Made by a program: the position numbers and the translations under genes. From Hufsiella ginkgonis (GTDB lineage Bacteria; Bacteroidota; Bacteroidia; Sphingobacteriales; Sphingobacteriaceae), in NCBI RefSeq assembly GCF_009834915.1, contig NZ_WVHS01000007.1, positions 62,001-126,000 of the forward strand: 64,000 nt of DNA. Reading direction: 5' to 3'. The notes under the pieces are model-generated. The model did no database searches, was not told the DNA's origin, and saw nothing but the letters and a program-made list of their open reading frames with translations. Shown piece by piece: positions 52,217 to 61,844 of this stretch; the first letter of the stretch is position 1, and each line of letters starts with the position of its first letter.

Positions 52217-52393
52217 ATGAAAAAAGCAATTGTAGCGCTCGCATTAATCGGATTAAGTGTTGGAGCATTTGCACAAACCAAACCGGCTAAATCCAAAGCC
52301 AAAGCTGCCACCGAGACAAAAACCGCCAAAGCCGATACCACCGTTAAACACACGAAAACGGTAAAGAAAGCTCATACCAAGCCTAAGGCCTGA
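52217..52393 (+). CDS. Tiny exported lysine-rich peptide
   Basis: 58 residues. A clear signal peptide (KKAIVALALIGLSVGAFAQ, cleavage near residue 20) precedes a mature part of about 38 residues with 12 Lys and many Thr and Ala (KPAKSKAKAATETK at the start, KKAHTKPKA at the end). It is strongly basic, has no Cys and no aromatic residue, and is probably disordered. It could be periplasmic or secreted, binding DNA, lipopolysaccharide or acidic polymers. The two-component genes just upstream may control it. A terminator follows at 52453. Confidence 0.72.
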   Translation: MKKAIVALALIGLSVGAFAQTKPAKSKAKAATETKTAKADTTVKHTKTVKKAHTKPKA

Positions 52394-52452
52394 AACCCCA
52401 GCCTCTAATGGGGAGATAGCAAGTTTTAGTTTTTCTGTAGCTAGTTTTAGTG

Positions 52453-52482
52453 AAAAACCCCGGTGTTAGGTCGGGGTTTTTA
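52453..52482. terminator. Bidirectional terminator between the Lys-rich peptide gene and uvrA
   Basis: AAAAACCCCG at 52453-52462 pairs with CGGGGTTTTT at 52472-52481 over a 9-base loop. A/T runs on both sides suit termination from either direction, fitting the convergent genes. Confidence 0.88.
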
Positions 52483-52493
52483 CTTTTTTACGG

Positions 52494-55304
52494 CTATCGA
52501 AACCGGTCCCTTAAATATTCCCCGGTATACGATCCTTCCTGTTTAACCAGGTCCTCCGGCAACCCCTCGAATACCACGTGCCCGCCGCGGTCGCCGCCTT
52601 CCGGACCGATATCGATCACCCAATCCGCACATTTTACCACGTCCATATTATGCTCTATCACCAGGATGGTGTTACCTTGTATGATCAGCGCATCGAAAGA
52701 CTTCATGAGCTTCTTAATGTCGTGAAAATGAAGACCTGTAGTAGGCTCATCAAAAATGAAAAGCGTTTTACTGCTGTTATTCCCTTTGATAAGGAACGAA
52801 GCCAGCTTGATGCGCTGCGCCTCGCCGCCCGAAAGCGTATTTGACGATTGCCCCAGGTGCACATAACCCAACCCCACGTCTACCAGCGGCTGGATCTTGT
52901 TCACGATCTTCTGTTCTTTAGCGAAAAACCCCAGGGCTTCATCCACGGTGAGGTCGAGTACTTCCGAAACGTTCTTGTCCTTGTAGGTAATGTCGAGCAC
53001 ATGCTGCTTGAAACGCTTGCCGTCGCATCCCTCGCAAGGCAGGTAGATGTCTGCCATGAATTGCATTTCGATCTTCACTTCACCTTCTCCCTGGCAAACA
53101 TCGCAGCGGCCGCCTTCTACGTTAAACGAAAACGCGGCAGGCTTTAAGCCGGCGGCTTTGGCTTGCGGTTGCGAAGCGTAGAGGTTACGGATCTCGTCCC
53201 ACGCCTTCACATAGGTTACCGGGTTAGAGCGCGACGACCGCCCGATCGGGTTCTGGTCTACCAGTTCCACCGCGCTGATCAACTGCGTATCCACTTCCAG
53301 CGAATCATAGGCGCCGGTCTGCTCACCCGAGTAATTACCGAGCGCTTTTTGCAGCGCCGGTTGCAGGATACGTTTCACCAGGCTTGTTTTCCCCGAGCCG
53401 GAAACACCCGTTACACAGGTAAGCACATTTAGCGGGAACTTTACCGCTACGTTCTTCAGGTTGTTTTCCCGTGCTCCTTTCAGGGCGATAAAGTTCGTCC
53501 ATTTACGTCGCGATGCCGGGACGGCGATCTCCTCCCTTCCGCCGAGATATTTCCCCGTGAGGCTGTCTTTATCTGCAAGGATCTCGTCATAGGTTCCTGA
53601 AAATACCAGGTTTCCGCCATGCGTTCCGGCGGCCGGCCCGATGTCGATCAGGTGATCCGACGCTTTCATGATCTCCTCCTCGTGCTCTACCACCAATACG
53701 GTGTTACCCACATTCCGCAGGGATTTAAGCACCTCGATCAGCCGCTGGGTGTCACGCGGATGCAAACCGATACTCGGCTCGTCCAGCACATATACCGATC
53801 CCACCAGCGAGCTTCCCAGTGACGTGGCCAGGTTAATGCGTTGTGATTCACCGCCCGAAAGCGTATTGGATAAACGGTTGAGAGTAAGGTAGCTCAATCC
53901 TACGTTATTGAGAAAAAGAATGCGGTTGGAGATCTCCATCAGCAGCCTTTTTGCCACGGTGGTATCGTTTTGCGAAAGTTCCAGCCCGCTAAAGAACGCG
54001 AGTGCCTGGTCGAGCGGCATGAGCACCAGGTCTGTGATAGACTTGCCGCCTACTTTTACGTACGACGCATCCTGCCGGAGGCGGCTGCCTTTACATTCGG
54101 GGCAATTTGTTTTTCCGCGGTAACGCGAAAGCATTACCCGGTACTGGATCTTATAAGTTTGCTCTTCCAAATGTTTGAAGAACTCGTTAAGCCCCGAGAA
54201 ATATTGGTTCCCATTCCATAGCAGCGCCTTCTGGTCGCCGGTGAGCTGATTATACGCCCGGTGGATCGGGAAGTCGAACTTGACGGCATTTTTCACCATC
54301 CGGTCCAGCCATTCGCGCATTTTCTCGCCCCGCCAGGGGGCGATGGCGCCATCATATACAGATTTACTCTTATCGGGGATCACCAGGTCCTCATCGATAC
54401 CGATCACCTTGCCGTACCCCTCGCAGCGTTTACACGCACCATAGGGATTATTAAAGCTGAAAAAGTTAGGCGAGGGCTCCTCGAAACGCATTCCGTCCAG
54501 CTCGAACCGGTCGCAAAATACGTGTACCGCGCCTTCATGGTCGACCATACAGTCGCCCTTACCTTCAAAAAAAGCCGTTTGTACCGAGTCGGCGATCCGG
54601 CTGAGTGTTTCCTCCTCCTTATTCACCGAGATGCGGTCGATCACAATGCTCAGCGGGTTATCCGCACCGGTAAGTTTCTTATCCAGCGATTTATCTTCAA
54701 GAATATCTTCGATCTTTTTGATGCCGCCATCAATCACCACCCGGTGAAAACCTTTCTGGAGCAATACCGACAGCTCCTCTTTCATCGAGCGGTTATTATG
54801 CGGATGCAGCGGGCAAAGTACGGTAACCGCGGAATCCGCTTCCAGCGAAGCGATAAAATTAACGACGTCCGTTACAGTATCTTTTTTTACGATCTTCCCG
54901 GAAACGGGCGAAAACGTCTTCCCGATCCGGGAAAACAGTAGTTTCAGGTAATCATAGATCTCGGTAGACGTGCCCACGGTAGACCGCGGGTTACTGGTGA
55001 TCACTTTCTGCTCGATGGCGATGGCCGGCGCAATGCCCCGGATATAGTCTACATCGGGTTTATTCATGCGGCCCATAAACTGCCGGGCATAGGCCGACAA
55101 GCTCTCCACGTACCGCCGCTGGCCTTCGGCATATAACGTATCGAAAGCGATGGATGACTTGCCGGAACCCGACATCCCGGTGATCACTACAAGCTTATTT
55201 TTGGGGATCGCTACGTCGATGTTCTTTAGATTATGTACGCGTGCGCCTTTAATGATGATATACTTCGCGGGGTCCTTCTCAGCTTCTTGACTCATAAATG
55301 ACAA
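52494..55304 (-). CDS. uvrA: Excinuclease ABC subunit A
   Basis: 936 residues, normal length for UvrA, the damage-scanning ATPase of nucleotide excision repair. Two ATPase modules are seen: Walker [10 protein letters not shown] near 45 and [10 protein letters not shown] near 630, signatures [14 protein letters not shown] and [14 protein letters not shown], Walker [13 protein letters not shown] and [12 protein letters not shown]. Zinc-finger cysteines lie in [15 protein letters not shown] and DVCQGEGE with PCEGCDG. The start could be the first Met (55304) or the Met three codons later (55295). Confidence 0.97.
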   Translation of the reverse strand: MSFMSQEAEKDPAKYIIIKGARVHNLKNIDVAIPKNKLVVITGMSGSGKSSIAFDTLYAEGQRRYVESLSAYARQFMGRMNKPDVDYIRGIAPAIAIEQKVITSNPRSTVGTSTEIYDYLKLLFSRIGKTFSPVSGKIVKKDTVTDVVNFIASLEADSAVTVLCPLHPHNNRSMKEELSVLLQKGFHRVVIDGGIKKIEDILEDKSLDKKLTGADNPLSIVIDRISVNKEEETLSRIADSVQTAFFEGKGDCMVDHEGAVHVFCDRFELDGMRFEEPSPNFFSFNNPYGACKRCEGYGKVIGIDEDLVIPDKSKSVYDGAIAPWRGEKMREWLDRMVKNAVKFDFPIHRAYNQLTGDQKALLWNGNQYFSGLNEFFKHLEEQTYKIQYRVMLSRYRGKTNCPECKGSRLRQDASYVKVGGKSITDLVLMPLDQALAFFSGLELSQNDTTVAKRLLMEISNRILFLNNVGLSYLTLNRLSNTLSGGESQRINLATSLGSSLVGSVYVLDEPSIGLHPRDTQRLIEVLKSLRNVGNTVLVVEHEEEIMKASDHLIDIGPAAGTHGGNLVFSGTYDEILADKDSLTGKYLGGREEIAVPASRRKWTNFIALKGARENNLKNVAVKFPLNVLTCVTGVSGSGKTSLVKRILQPALQKALGNYSGEQTGAYDSLEVDTQLISAVELVDQNPIGRSSRSNPVTYVKAWDEIRNLYASQPQAKAAGLKPAAFSFNVEGGRCDVCQGEGEVKIEMQFMADIYLPCEGCDGKRFKQHVLDITYKDKNVSEVLDLTVDEALGFFAKEQKIVNKIQPLVDVGLGYVHLGQSSNTLSGGEAQRIKLASFLIKGNNSSKTLFIFDEPTTGLHFHDIKKLMKSFDALIIQGNTILVIEHNMDVVKCADWVIDIGPEGGDRGGHVVFEGLPEDLVKQEGSYTGEYLRDRFR

Positions 55305-55548
55305 ATCTTCTCAACAATTTTTTCGTATACTTGTGTAAAGCACTTTGCTAAATCAGGCACAAAAATACGGCGAATAAGAGTTTATTCAGAATTTTCAGAA
55401 TTTATTCTTGGTTTTCGGCAAAATATTTGTTTGATTTGAGAAGCACAAAACACACGAACGCTCACATAATTTAGGAGACTGCATATCGGTAAAACTCTAC
55501 TTTGAGAATTGGGTATTTATTTAAGGGGGAATTTAAAGTAGGAGTCCT

Positions 55549-56133
55549 ATGAAACTTCAAGAAAGAAACGACCAGGAGCTGGTACATTTGTACCTGGCGG
55601 GTCACGAGCAGGGTTTGGAAGAGTTGATTCAACGGCACAAATCCAAAATTTACACATCTATTTATTTGCTGGTGAAAGACCAGTACCTGGCAGAAGATAT
55701 TTTCCAGGATACCTTTATCAAGGTCATTAACACCCTGAAGGCAGGAAAATACAACGAAGAAGGCAAGTTTTTACCCTGGGTGATCCGCATTGCTCATAAC
55801 CTGGTGATCGACCATTTCCGAAAGGAAAAGCGTACGCCGGTAGTAACCACGGGCGACGGGTACGACATCTTCGAGGTACTGCATTTTTACGACGAAAGTA
55901 TGGAAGACCGCATGGTACGCGAGCAAACCCACAAGGAGCTTAAGGCCATGATCCACCTGCTTCCGCCTGAGCAAAAAGAGGTGCTGCTGATGCGCCATTA
56001 TGGCGACCTTAGCTTCAAAGAAATCGCCGACATCACGAATGTAAGCATCAACACCGCACTTGGCAGGATGCGCTACGCGCTGAACAATCTCCGGAAGATG
56101 ATGCAGACGAAGGAGTTGAGTTTGAAGAATTAA
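55549..56133 (+). CDS. RNA polymerase sigma-70 family (ECF-type) factor
   Basis: 194 residues: region 2 (LEELIQRHKSKIYTSIYLLVKDQYLAEDIFQDTFIKVINTL, about 19-60; FLPWVIRIAHNLVIDHFR) and region 4 (LPPEQKEVLLMRHYGDLSFKEIADITNVSINTALGRMRYAL). It sits divergently from uvrA across a 244-base gap, with a purine-rich GGAG six bases before the ATG, a rare Shine-Dalgarno-like site here. No anti-sigma gene is adjacent; a 65-residue protein gene follows. I recall this sigma factor next to uvrA in related Bacteroidota, suggesting a housekeeping role. Confidence 0.9.
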   Translation: MKLQERNDQELVHLYLAGHEQGLEELIQRHKSKIYTSIYLLVKDQYLAEDIFQDTFIKVINTLKAGKYNEEGKFLPWVIRIAHNLVIDHFRKEKRTPVVTTGDGYDIFEVLHFYDESMEDRMVREQTHKELKAMIHLLPPEQKEVLLMRHYGDLSFKEIADITNVSINTALGRMRYALNNLRKMMQTKELSLKN

Positions 56134-56266
56134 CATGAAATTTTAGGGGGTGACGTTATACGTTTACGTAGCACGTTACGCCCTAAAAGATTTTTTCAAA
56201 ATTTCATCTTCTTTTCACAATAATCATAATACAGCGGCGTTGATTATACAAAACTCTCCCGCGCTT

Positions 56267-56464
56267 ATGATTAAAACTTCTACTCCTGTCACCAATCTTC
56301 CTGCTCATGACAACTTTCATCCGGGCAATGCCACTGATGAAAGCCTTGGTGAAGCAGACCAGCAATTCTTCCAGCTTTTAAAGAAAGACCTGAACGAAAT
56401 TGCAACACAACCCGCAAACAGCACCATCGAGAAACTGCTCAGGTACTCCAGGTCCCTTAAATGA
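56267..56464 (+). CDS. Small soluble protein downstream of a sigma factor, 65 residues
   Basis: No signal peptide or membrane helix. The C-terminal half (EADQQFFQLLKKDLNEIAT, IEKLLRYSRSLK) is predicted helical and amphipathic, while the first 25 residues look extended. Placed between an ECF sigma gene and nth, it might be a small sigma-binding regulator, but this is a guess. The 133-base gap before it holds no clear promoter. I chose the ATG at 56267 because upstream codons translate to an unlikely Asn/His-rich segment. Confidence 0.6.
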   Translation: MIKTSTPVTNLPAHDNFHPGNATDESLGEADQQFFQLLKKDLNEIATQPANSTIEKLLRYSRSLK

Positions 56465-56479
56465 TAAGCGGATAAACGT

Positions 56480-56487
56480 TACTTTTG
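56480..56487 (+). promoter_or_regulatory. -7 promoter box of nth, very close to the start codon
   Basis: TACTTTTG fits TAnnTTTG and ends three bases before the ATG at 56491. If the box centres on -7, transcription begins at or beside the A of ATG, so the mRNA would be leaderless. Confidence 0.5.
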
Positions 56488-56490
56488 CAT

Positions 56491-57171
56491 ATGCAAAAAC
56501 GCGAACGTTTTAAAGCTTTCGTTGACTATTTCTCGGAGCATCAGCCAGATGCGGAAACAGAACTTCATTACAGCAACCCGTACGAACTATTGGTTGCTGT
56601 AATTCTTTCTGCCCAATGTACCGATAAACGGATCAACCTGGTAACTCCCCGCCTTTTCGAGCGTTTTCCAGATGCCTGGAGCCTCTCGGCGTCTTCGCCG
56701 GAAGAGGTTTTTCAATACATCCGCAGCGTAAGCTATCCGAATAACAAAGCCAAACACCTGGTGGGAATGGCCGTTAAACTGGTCGACGAGTTTAAAGGCA
56801 TAGTACCCTCTGATGTGGACGAACTGCAAAAACTGCCCGGTGTAGGGCGTAAAACGGCTAACGTGATCGCTTCCGTTATCTACGAAGCACCCGCCATGGC
56901 CGTAGATACGCATGTTTTCCGCGTAGCCAATCGCCTGGGTCTCACCATCAACGCCAAAACACCCCTGGCCGTGGAACAACAGCTGGTGAAGTACCTGCCC
57001 CAGGACACCATCCGCCATGCGCACCACTGGCTGATCCTCCATGGCCGCTATATCTGCCTCGCCAGGAGACCGAAATGCGAGATCTGCCCGATCACCTATA
57101 TGTGCAGGTATTATGAGAAGGTGGTAAAACCGGGAGTAACTGACCTGGAATTATCACCTGGTAAATATTGA
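56491..57171 (+). CDS. nth: Endonuclease III
   Basis: 226 residues. The helix-hairpin-helix LPGVGRKTANVIASV near 115 with the catalytic Lys (GRKTAN), the catalytic Asp in AVDTHVFRVANRLGL near 138, and the iron-sulfur Cys cluster CxxxxxxCxxCxxxxxC near 190-207 (CLARRPKCEICPITYMC) are all present. The enzyme removes oxidised pyrimidines and nicks the strand in base excision repair. I start at the ATG at 56491 rather than the TTG two codons before, since the TTG overlaps a perfect -7 box. Confidence 0.96.
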   Translation: MQKRERFKAFVDYFSEHQPDAETELHYSNPYELLVAVILSAQCTDKRINLVTPRLFERFPDAWSLSASSPEEVFQYIRSVSYPNNKAKHLVGMAVKLVDEFKGIVPSDVDELQKLPGVGRKTANVIASVIYEAPAMAVDTHVFRVANRLGLTINAKTPLAVEQQLVKYLPQDTIRHAHHWLILHGRYICLARRPKCEICPITYMCRYYEKVVKPGVTDLELSPGKY

Positions 57172-57223
57172 ATGGTATTGTTACCGTAAATAAGATTACT
57201 TCTCGCTTATTGTTCAGCATACA

Positions 57224-57255
57224 TTGGTCATTATTCATCGTATTTCTTATTTTTG
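57224..57255 (+). promoter_or_regulatory. Promoter of icd
   Basis: TTG at 57224-57226... is part of ATTG, followed after 21 bases by TATTTTTG at 57248-57255, a perfect TAnnTTTG. The leader to the ATG at 57292 would be about 33 bases. This is the best -33/-7 pair on the plus strand. Confidence 0.6.
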
Positions 57256-57291
57256 CGCCTCATTAACACGTTAACCCCTTCTTAAACAGAC

Positions 57292-58518
57292 ATGAAAAAA
57301 ATACACGTAGCAAACCCGGTGGTAGAATTGGATGGTGATGAGATGACCAGGATCATCTGGAAGTTTATTAAAGACAAATTGATCCTTCCTTACCTCGACC
57401 TCGATATTAAGTATTACGACCTGGGCGTAGAGTACCGCGACGAAACCAATGACCAGGTGACCATCGATGCGGCTAACGCGATCAAGGAATACGGCGTTGG
57501 GATCAAATGCGCTACCATCACCCCGGATGAAGAACGTGTAAAAGAATTCAACCTGAAACAAATGTGGAAATCGCCGAACGGCACCATCAGGAACATCCTG
57601 GACGGTACCGTTTTCCGCGAGCCCATTGTGATGAGCAACGTACCGCGCCTGGTGCCTAACTGGACTGCACCGATCTGCATCGGCCGTCACGCTTTCGGCG
57701 ACCAATACCGCGCCACCGATTTCGTAACCAAAGGCAAAGGAAAGCTCACTATTACGTTCACCCCTGAAGACGGCGGAGAAACACAGTCTTTCGAGGTGTT
57801 TAACTTCAAAGGCGACGGTGTTGCACTGGCTATGTACAATACCGACGAATCCATCAAAGGCTTTGCCCATGCCTGCTTTAACCAGGCGCTCATGAAAGGC
57901 TGGCCGCTTTACCTGTCGACTAAAAACACCATCCTGAAAAAATATGATGGCCGTTTTAAAGACATCTTCGAAGAAATTTACCAAAACGAATACAAAGCTC
58001 AATTTGATGCGGCCGGGCTCGTATATGAACACCGCCTGATCGATGACATGGTTGCCTCCGCCCTGAAATGGAACGGGAACTTTGTATGGGCTTGTAAAAA
58101 CTATGACGGCGACGTACAATCTGATACCGTTGCACAAGGATTCGGCTCCCTTGGCCTGATGACTTCGACCCTGGTTACGCCCGACGGAAAAACCATGGAG
58201 GCCGAAGCCGCACACGGAACCGTAACCCGCCACTACCGCGAACACCAGAAAGGCCGCCCGACATCCACCAACCCGATCGCTTCGATCTTTGCATGGACCA
58301 GGGGCCTCGAATTCCGCGGCAAGCTCGACGGCAACCAGGAACTGATCGATTTCTGCCATGCCCTCGAGCAGGTTTGTATCGAAACCGTTGAGAGCGGAAA
58401 AATGACCAAGGATCTTGCCATTTCCATCAAAGCCAACGTTGAACACGGAACAGATTACCTGTACACCGAAGAGTTCCTCGAAGCGATTGACGAGAACCTG
58501 AAAGCGAAACTGGGATAA
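57292..58518 (+). CDS. icd: NADP-dependent isocitrate dehydrogenase
   Basis: 408 residues of the eukaryote-like dimeric (type II) isocitrate dehydrogenase: [22 protein letters not shown] near 10-31, [20 protein letters not shown] near 93-112 with substrate Ser and Arg residues, [34 protein letters not shown] near 243-276 with the metal Asp residues, and [15 protein letters not shown] near 303. It oxidises isocitrate to 2-oxoglutarate in the TCA cycle in the cytoplasm. A good promoter precedes it, and heptad element E12 follows directly. Confidence 0.97.
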   Translation: MKKIHVANPVVELDGDEMTRIIWKFIKDKLILPYLDLDIKYYDLGVEYRDETNDQVTIDAANAIKEYGVGIKCATITPDEERVKEFNLKQMWKSPNGTIRNILDGTVFREPIVMSNVPRLVPNWTAPICIGRHAFGDQYRATDFVTKGKGKLTITFTPEDGGETQSFEVFNFKGDGVALAMYNTDESIKGFAHACFNQALMKGWPLYLSTKNTILKKYDGRFKDIFEEIYQNEYKAQFDAAGLVYEHRLIDDMVASALKWNGNFVWACKNYDGDVQSDTVAQGFGSLGLMTSTLVTPDGKTMEAEAAHGTVTRHYREHQKGRPTSTNPIASIFAWTRGLEFRGKLDGNQELIDFCHALEQVCIETVESGKMTKDLAISIKANVEHGTDYLYTEEFLEAIDENLKAKLG

Positions 58519-58634
58519 GCTGCCGGTAGTCAGTGATCAGTTGCCGGGGGATTTTGGAGATTAAAGGATAAGTCCTATATTGAGATCGGCTTAATAATTA
58601 ACGAGCATCAAACTGATAACTGACCACTGATAAC
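58519..58634. repeat. Two-armed heptad element E12 (ATCAGT/ACTGAT theme)
   Basis: Left units start at 58519, 58526, 58533 and 58540 (GCTGCCG, GTAGTCA, GTGATCA, GTTGCCG) right after the icd stop. Right units start at 58611, 58618 and 58625 (AACTGAT, AACTGAC, CACTGAT), nine bases before the next ATG plus AAC. 58526-58542 and 58618-58634 are complementary at 14 of 17 positions. Same theme as E10. Confidence 0.75.
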
Positions 58635-58643
58635 AAAAAAATC

Positions 58644-59003
58644 ATGAAAAAGATCATTCTCTCCATCTCCTTTATCTTCACGTTTGTCATCTGCTTCGCA
58701 GCGATCGTTGCGGACCTCACCGGTACCTGGAAAGGTCTCATTAAGTTCGGCGATCAGAAACTTGAGTTAACCTACAAGCTGAAAGCGGAGGGCGAAAAAC
58801 TGACCGGTTCGATCGTTTCCTCTTACGGCGAGATCCCGCTTACCGATGGTAAAATAGCCGGCAGCGACTTCTCGTATAAGATCGATATCGGCGGTGGCCC
58901 GCAAGAGTCGAAAGGAAAATTCATGGGCGATTCTATCCAGATCACCTCCACCTTTGGTGGAAACTCTGTGACCAATACATTTAAAAGAGTGGCAGAAAAA
59001 TAA
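58644..59003 (+). CDS. Small exported beta-barrel-like protein
   Basis: 119 residues: a signal peptide (IILSISFIFTFVICFAA) and a small beta domain, DLTGTWKGLIKFGDQKLELTYKLKAEGEKLTGSI near 28-62, DGKIAGSDFSYKID, GDSIQITSTFGGNS. The alternating strands and the GTWxG opening resemble lipocalin-like or DUF-type small barrels seen in Bacteroidota secreted proteins. The function is unknown. It stands alone between icd and manA, with heptad element E12 before it and a terminator after it. Confidence 0.75.
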   Translation: MKKIILSISFIFTFVICFAAIVADLTGTWKGLIKFGDQKLELTYKLKAEGEKLTGSIVSSYGEIPLTDGKIAGSDFSYKIDIGGGPQESKGKFMGDSIQITSTFGGNSVTNTFKRVAEK

Positions 59004-59026
59004 TGACCGCTACCTGATTATACTTA

Positions 59027-59053
59027 AAATGCCGGCATCGTCCGGCATTTTTT
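59027..59053 (+). terminator. Rho-independent terminator after the small exported protein
   Basis: AAATGCCGG at 59027-59035 pairs with CCGGCATTT at 59042-59050 around a 6-base loop, followed by further T residues. Confidence 0.88.
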
Positions 59054-59099
59054 GTTCCATGAAGGTTTAAATTCTTAATATTGCAACATACTTTTAACC

Positions 59100-60080
59100 A
59101 TGGCAGCATTATACCCGTTTAAATTTAAAACGATTTTCAAAGACAAGATCTGGGGCGGCAGTAAGATCAGCACCTACCTGGATAAAGATTTCTCCCCTCT
59201 TCCCAACTGTGGCGAAACCTGGGAGATATCGGGTGTAAAGAGTAATGTTTCTGTGATCGCAAACGGAGAGCTTGAAGGCGAATCGCTGGCCGCCGCGCTC
59301 GAAAAATACCAGGGTGAACTGGTTGGCGAAAAAGTATATGCACGCTTTGGGAACGAGTTTCCCCTGCTCGTTAAGTTCATCGATGCAAACGATGATCTCT
59401 CTATACAGGTACACCCTGATGACGAGCTGGCGAAAAAACGTCACAATAGCTTCGGTAAGACCGAAATGTGGTACGTGATCCAGGCCGACCCGGGCTCAAC
59501 TCTTATCGCGGGTTTTAACCAGGAAGTGAACGAAGGGATCTACCTGGAAAAACTTAACAGCGGTCACCTCACCGACATCCTGAATAAAGAGGACGTAACC
59601 GCCGGCGACGTATTTTTCCTTCCGGCCGGACGTGTCCATACCATCGGGAAAGGCCTGCTGATCGCCGAGATCCAGCAAACCTCGGATATCACTTACCGCA
59701 TCTATGATTTCGACCGTGTAGACGATAAAGGCAACAAACGCGAGCTCCATACCGAAGAGGCGCTGGCAGCCATCGATTACAAGCTTTACCCCGAGTATAA
59801 AACGAACTACTCGCATCGCAAAAATGAAGCGGTACAGGCCGTTACCTGTCAATATTTTACTACCAATGTGCTTGAGTTCGACCGGCCGGCCGAACGTGAT
59901 TATTCGGCCATCGACTCGTTCGTGATACATGTTTGTGTTGCCGGCGCCTGTACACTGGTGTATGAGGACCATAGCCTGGAAGTAAAGATGGGCGACTGCA
60001 TCCTCATTCCGGCAACTATCGGGCAGGTAAAGCTCGAAACAACCGCCGGTTTCAAGCTGCTTGAAAGTTATGTGGAATAG
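59100..60080 (+). CDS. manA: Mannose-6-phosphate isomerase, class I
   Basis: 326 residues of type I phosphomannose isomerase, short Bacteroidota/Bacillus form. FKDKIWGGSKI near 14-24, SIQVHPDDELAKK near 100-112 (zinc-binding Gln and His), GKTEMWYVI near 120 (zinc Glu) and FFLPAGRVHTIGKGLLIAEIQQTSDITYRIYDFDR near 175-209 (zinc His and catalytic Arg) are present. It interconverts fructose-6-phosphate and mannose-6-phosphate, feeding mannose-bearing glycans. That could serve the nearby glycosyltransferase and GH130 module, but linkage is loose. Confidence 0.93.
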   Translation: MAALYPFKFKTIFKDKIWGGSKISTYLDKDFSPLPNCGETWEISGVKSNVSVIANGELEGESLAAALEKYQGELVGEKVYARFGNEFPLLVKFIDANDDLSIQVHPDDELAKKRHNSFGKTEMWYVIQADPGSTLIAGFNQEVNEGIYLEKLNSGHLTDILNKEDVTAGDVFFLPAGRVHTIGKGLLIAEIQQTSDITYRIYDFDRVDDKGNKRELHTEEALAAIDYKLYPEYKTNYSHRKNEAVQAVTCQYFTTNVLEFDRPAERDYSAIDSFVIHVCVAGACTLVYEDHSLEVKMGDCILIPATIGQVKLETTAGFKLLESYVE

Positions 60081-60110
60081 CGGCGATGCAGATATAAGAG
60101 CGATCAGCTT

Positions 60111-61031
60111 ATGCAGGGGCTGGTAACCAAATCCACAGGAAGCTGGTACCAGGTGCTCACCCGGAACGGCGGCAGGTTCGATTGCCGGATCAAGGGTAAA
60201 TTCCGGATAAAAGGTATTACCACCACCAACCCGGTTGCGGTGGGCGACGAGGTAGATTTCGAACTCGAGCCCGGACAGCAAACGGGAGTGATCACCCGCC
60301 TGCACGACCGCAAGAACTACATCATCCGCAAATCCATCAATCTCTCCAAACAGGGACAGATCATCGCATCGAACCTCGACCAGGCATTCCTCGTGGTTAC
60401 GCTGGCTTCGCCCCGCACCTCGCTCGGTTTCATCGATCGTTTTTTGGTGACGGCCGAAGCGTATGGAATTCCCGCTTCACTGGTCTTTAACAAGCTGGAC
60501 CTTTTCAGCGACGAAGGGTTGGAAATCCTGCAGGAATACCAGTTTATCTATGAGCATATTGGTTACTCCTGCTTTTCGGTGTCCGCCCTCGAGGGCACGA
60601 ATGTAGACCAGGTCCAGGACGCCCTTAAGGACAAGGTCACCCTGTTCTCAGGTCATTCCGGGGTAGGAAAATCCAGCCTTATCAACCAGCTGATGCCCGG
60701 TCTCGCACTGCGTACCACCGAGATATCGGAATGGCACGATAAGGGAATGCACACCACCACTTTCGCGGAAATGTACGAGCTTCCCGCCGGCGGCTTCCTG
60801 ATCGATACGCCCGGGATCCGCGAGCTGGGTATCGTCGACATCAGCCCGCAGGAGCTTGGTCACTTCTTCCCGGAGATGCGCAACCGCATGTCAGGCTGTC
60901 GTTTCCATAATTGCCGCCATATTAATGAGCCCGGGTGCGCGATCCTTCAGTCGGTAGAAAGCGGTGAAATAACCTTATCAAGGTACGAAAGCTATTTAAG
61001 TATTTATCATGGACAGGATACAAGGGCGTAA
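60111..61031 (+). CDS. rsgA: Ribosome small-subunit-dependent GTPase A
   Basis: 306 residues. An N-terminal OB fold is followed by a circularly permuted GTPase: NKLDLF (G4) comes before GHSGVGKSSLINQL (G1, near residue 181) and DTPGIREL (G3). The C-terminal zinc finger is CRFHNCRHINEPGC near 263. RsgA checks maturation of the 30S ribosomal subunit. It starts 30 bases after manA and is followed 37 bases later by dtd, so the three may share a transcript. Confidence 0.96.
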   Translation: MQGLVTKSTGSWYQVLTRNGGRFDCRIKGKFRIKGITTTNPVAVGDEVDFELEPGQQTGVITRLHDRKNYIIRKSINLSKQGQIIASNLDQAFLVVTLASPRTSLGFIDRFLVTAEAYGIPASLVFNKLDLFSDEGLEILQEYQFIYEHIGYSCFSVSALEGTNVDQVQDALKDKVTLFSGHSGVGKSSLINQLMPGLALRTTEISEWHDKGMHTTTFAEMYELPAGGFLIDTPGIRELGIVDISPQELGHFFPEMRNRMSGCRFHNCRHINEPGCAILQSVESGEITLSRYESYLSIYHGQDTRA

Positions 61032-61068
61032 CGCATTGCGCTGGGCGTATAATATAATGTAACGAAAC

Positions 61069-61521
61069 GTGCGTGCAGTCATTCAACGTGTTAGCGAGGC
61101 TTCCGTTATTGTGAACGGACTTGCGACGGGCTCCGTAAAAACAGGCCTGCTTATTTTATTGGGAATTGAAGATGCGGATACCGGAGAGGATGTTTCTTGG
61201 CTCGCCCAGAAAATAGTGAACATGCGCATTTTCGGTGACGAAAACGGGCTCATGAACCGCTCGTTAATAGATGTAGAAGGTAACATCCTCCTGGTCTCGC
61301 AGTTTACCCTGTTTGCGCAAACAAAAAAGGGAAACCGGCCGTCGTTCATCCGCGCGGCTAAACCGCCGGTAGCGGTCCCCCTTTACGAGGCGATGATACA
61401 ATCGCTTGAAAGCCTCTCGGGGAAAAAAATCTCAACAGGGATTTTTGGTGCTGATATGAAGGTTAGCCTGGTCAATGACGGGCCGGTAACCATCACCATC
61501 GATTCTAAAGCGAAGGAATAG
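61069..61521 (+). CDS. dtd: D-aminoacyl-tRNA deacylase
   Basis: 150 residues, exactly family length. RAVIQRVSEASVIVNG at the start, SQFTLFAQTKKGNRPSF near 76-92 (the active-site SQFTL) and NDGPVTI near 139 (the cross-subunit GPVT motif) are the DTD hallmarks. It frees tRNAs charged with D-amino acids or glycine. The start codon is GTG; no nearer ATG exists and the conserved Met-Arg-Ala-Val opening supports it. Confidence 0.96.
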   Translation: MRAVIQRVSEASVIVNGLATGSVKTGLLILLGIEDADTGEDVSWLAQKIVNMRIFGDENGLMNRSLIDVEGNILLVSQFTLFAQTKKGNRPSFIRAAKPPVAVPLYEAMIQSLESLSGKKISTGIFGADMKVSLVNDGPVTITIDSKAKE

Positions 61522-61551
61522 GCCTTTCACGCCTTTAGCCGCAGGAGCGGG

Positions 61552-61842
61552 TTACATAATTATCACCTCATCAATCACCTTCGATCCCGCAAACTCGTTC
61601 ATCTTCTCTACGATCTGCGTACGCATCATCAGCAACTCATTTTTTATCACGGATGATTCTACCCGTATGTACAATTTCCGGTCGCGGATGTAGATCAGCT
61701 TAGTGCGGTTCGCAATTGCTTTACCGATCATTTCCGGCCATGCGGCGATCAGCGAGGTTTCATCAAACCGGCGTTTTAGCTTATAAACCTGCAGCATCTG
61801 GTCGATGGCATCTTTCAGCGACTTATCATTTACACGGCTCAT
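61552..61842 (-). CDS. DUF721/DciA-like protein
   Basis: 96 residues of the DUF721 family: LKDAIDQMLQVYKLKRRFDETSLIAAWPEMIGKAIANRTKLIYIRDRKLYIRV, with the AWPEMIG core typical of DciA-like proteins. DciA helps load the replicative helicase in bacteria lacking DnaC. In this short Bacteroidota form the role is not proven. It follows recF on the minus strand with only two bases between, in line with a replication/recombination operon. It faces dtd across a 30-base gap. Confidence 0.85.
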   Translation of the reverse strand: MSRVNDKSLKDAIDQMLQVYKLKRRFDETSLIAAWPEMIGKAIANRTKLIYIRDRKLYIRVESSVIKNELLMMRTQIVEKMNEFAGSKVIDEVIIM

Positions 61843-61844
61843 CT

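Noticed and set aside
54261-54941. A 226-codon frame antisense to uvrA
   Set aside because: It lies wholly within the uvrA coding region, whose ATPase and zinc motifs are intact.
57271-58446. A 391-codon open frame antisense to icd
   Set aside because: The sense strand encodes a full isocitrate dehydrogenase; the antisense product has no recognisable domain and arises from codon bias.
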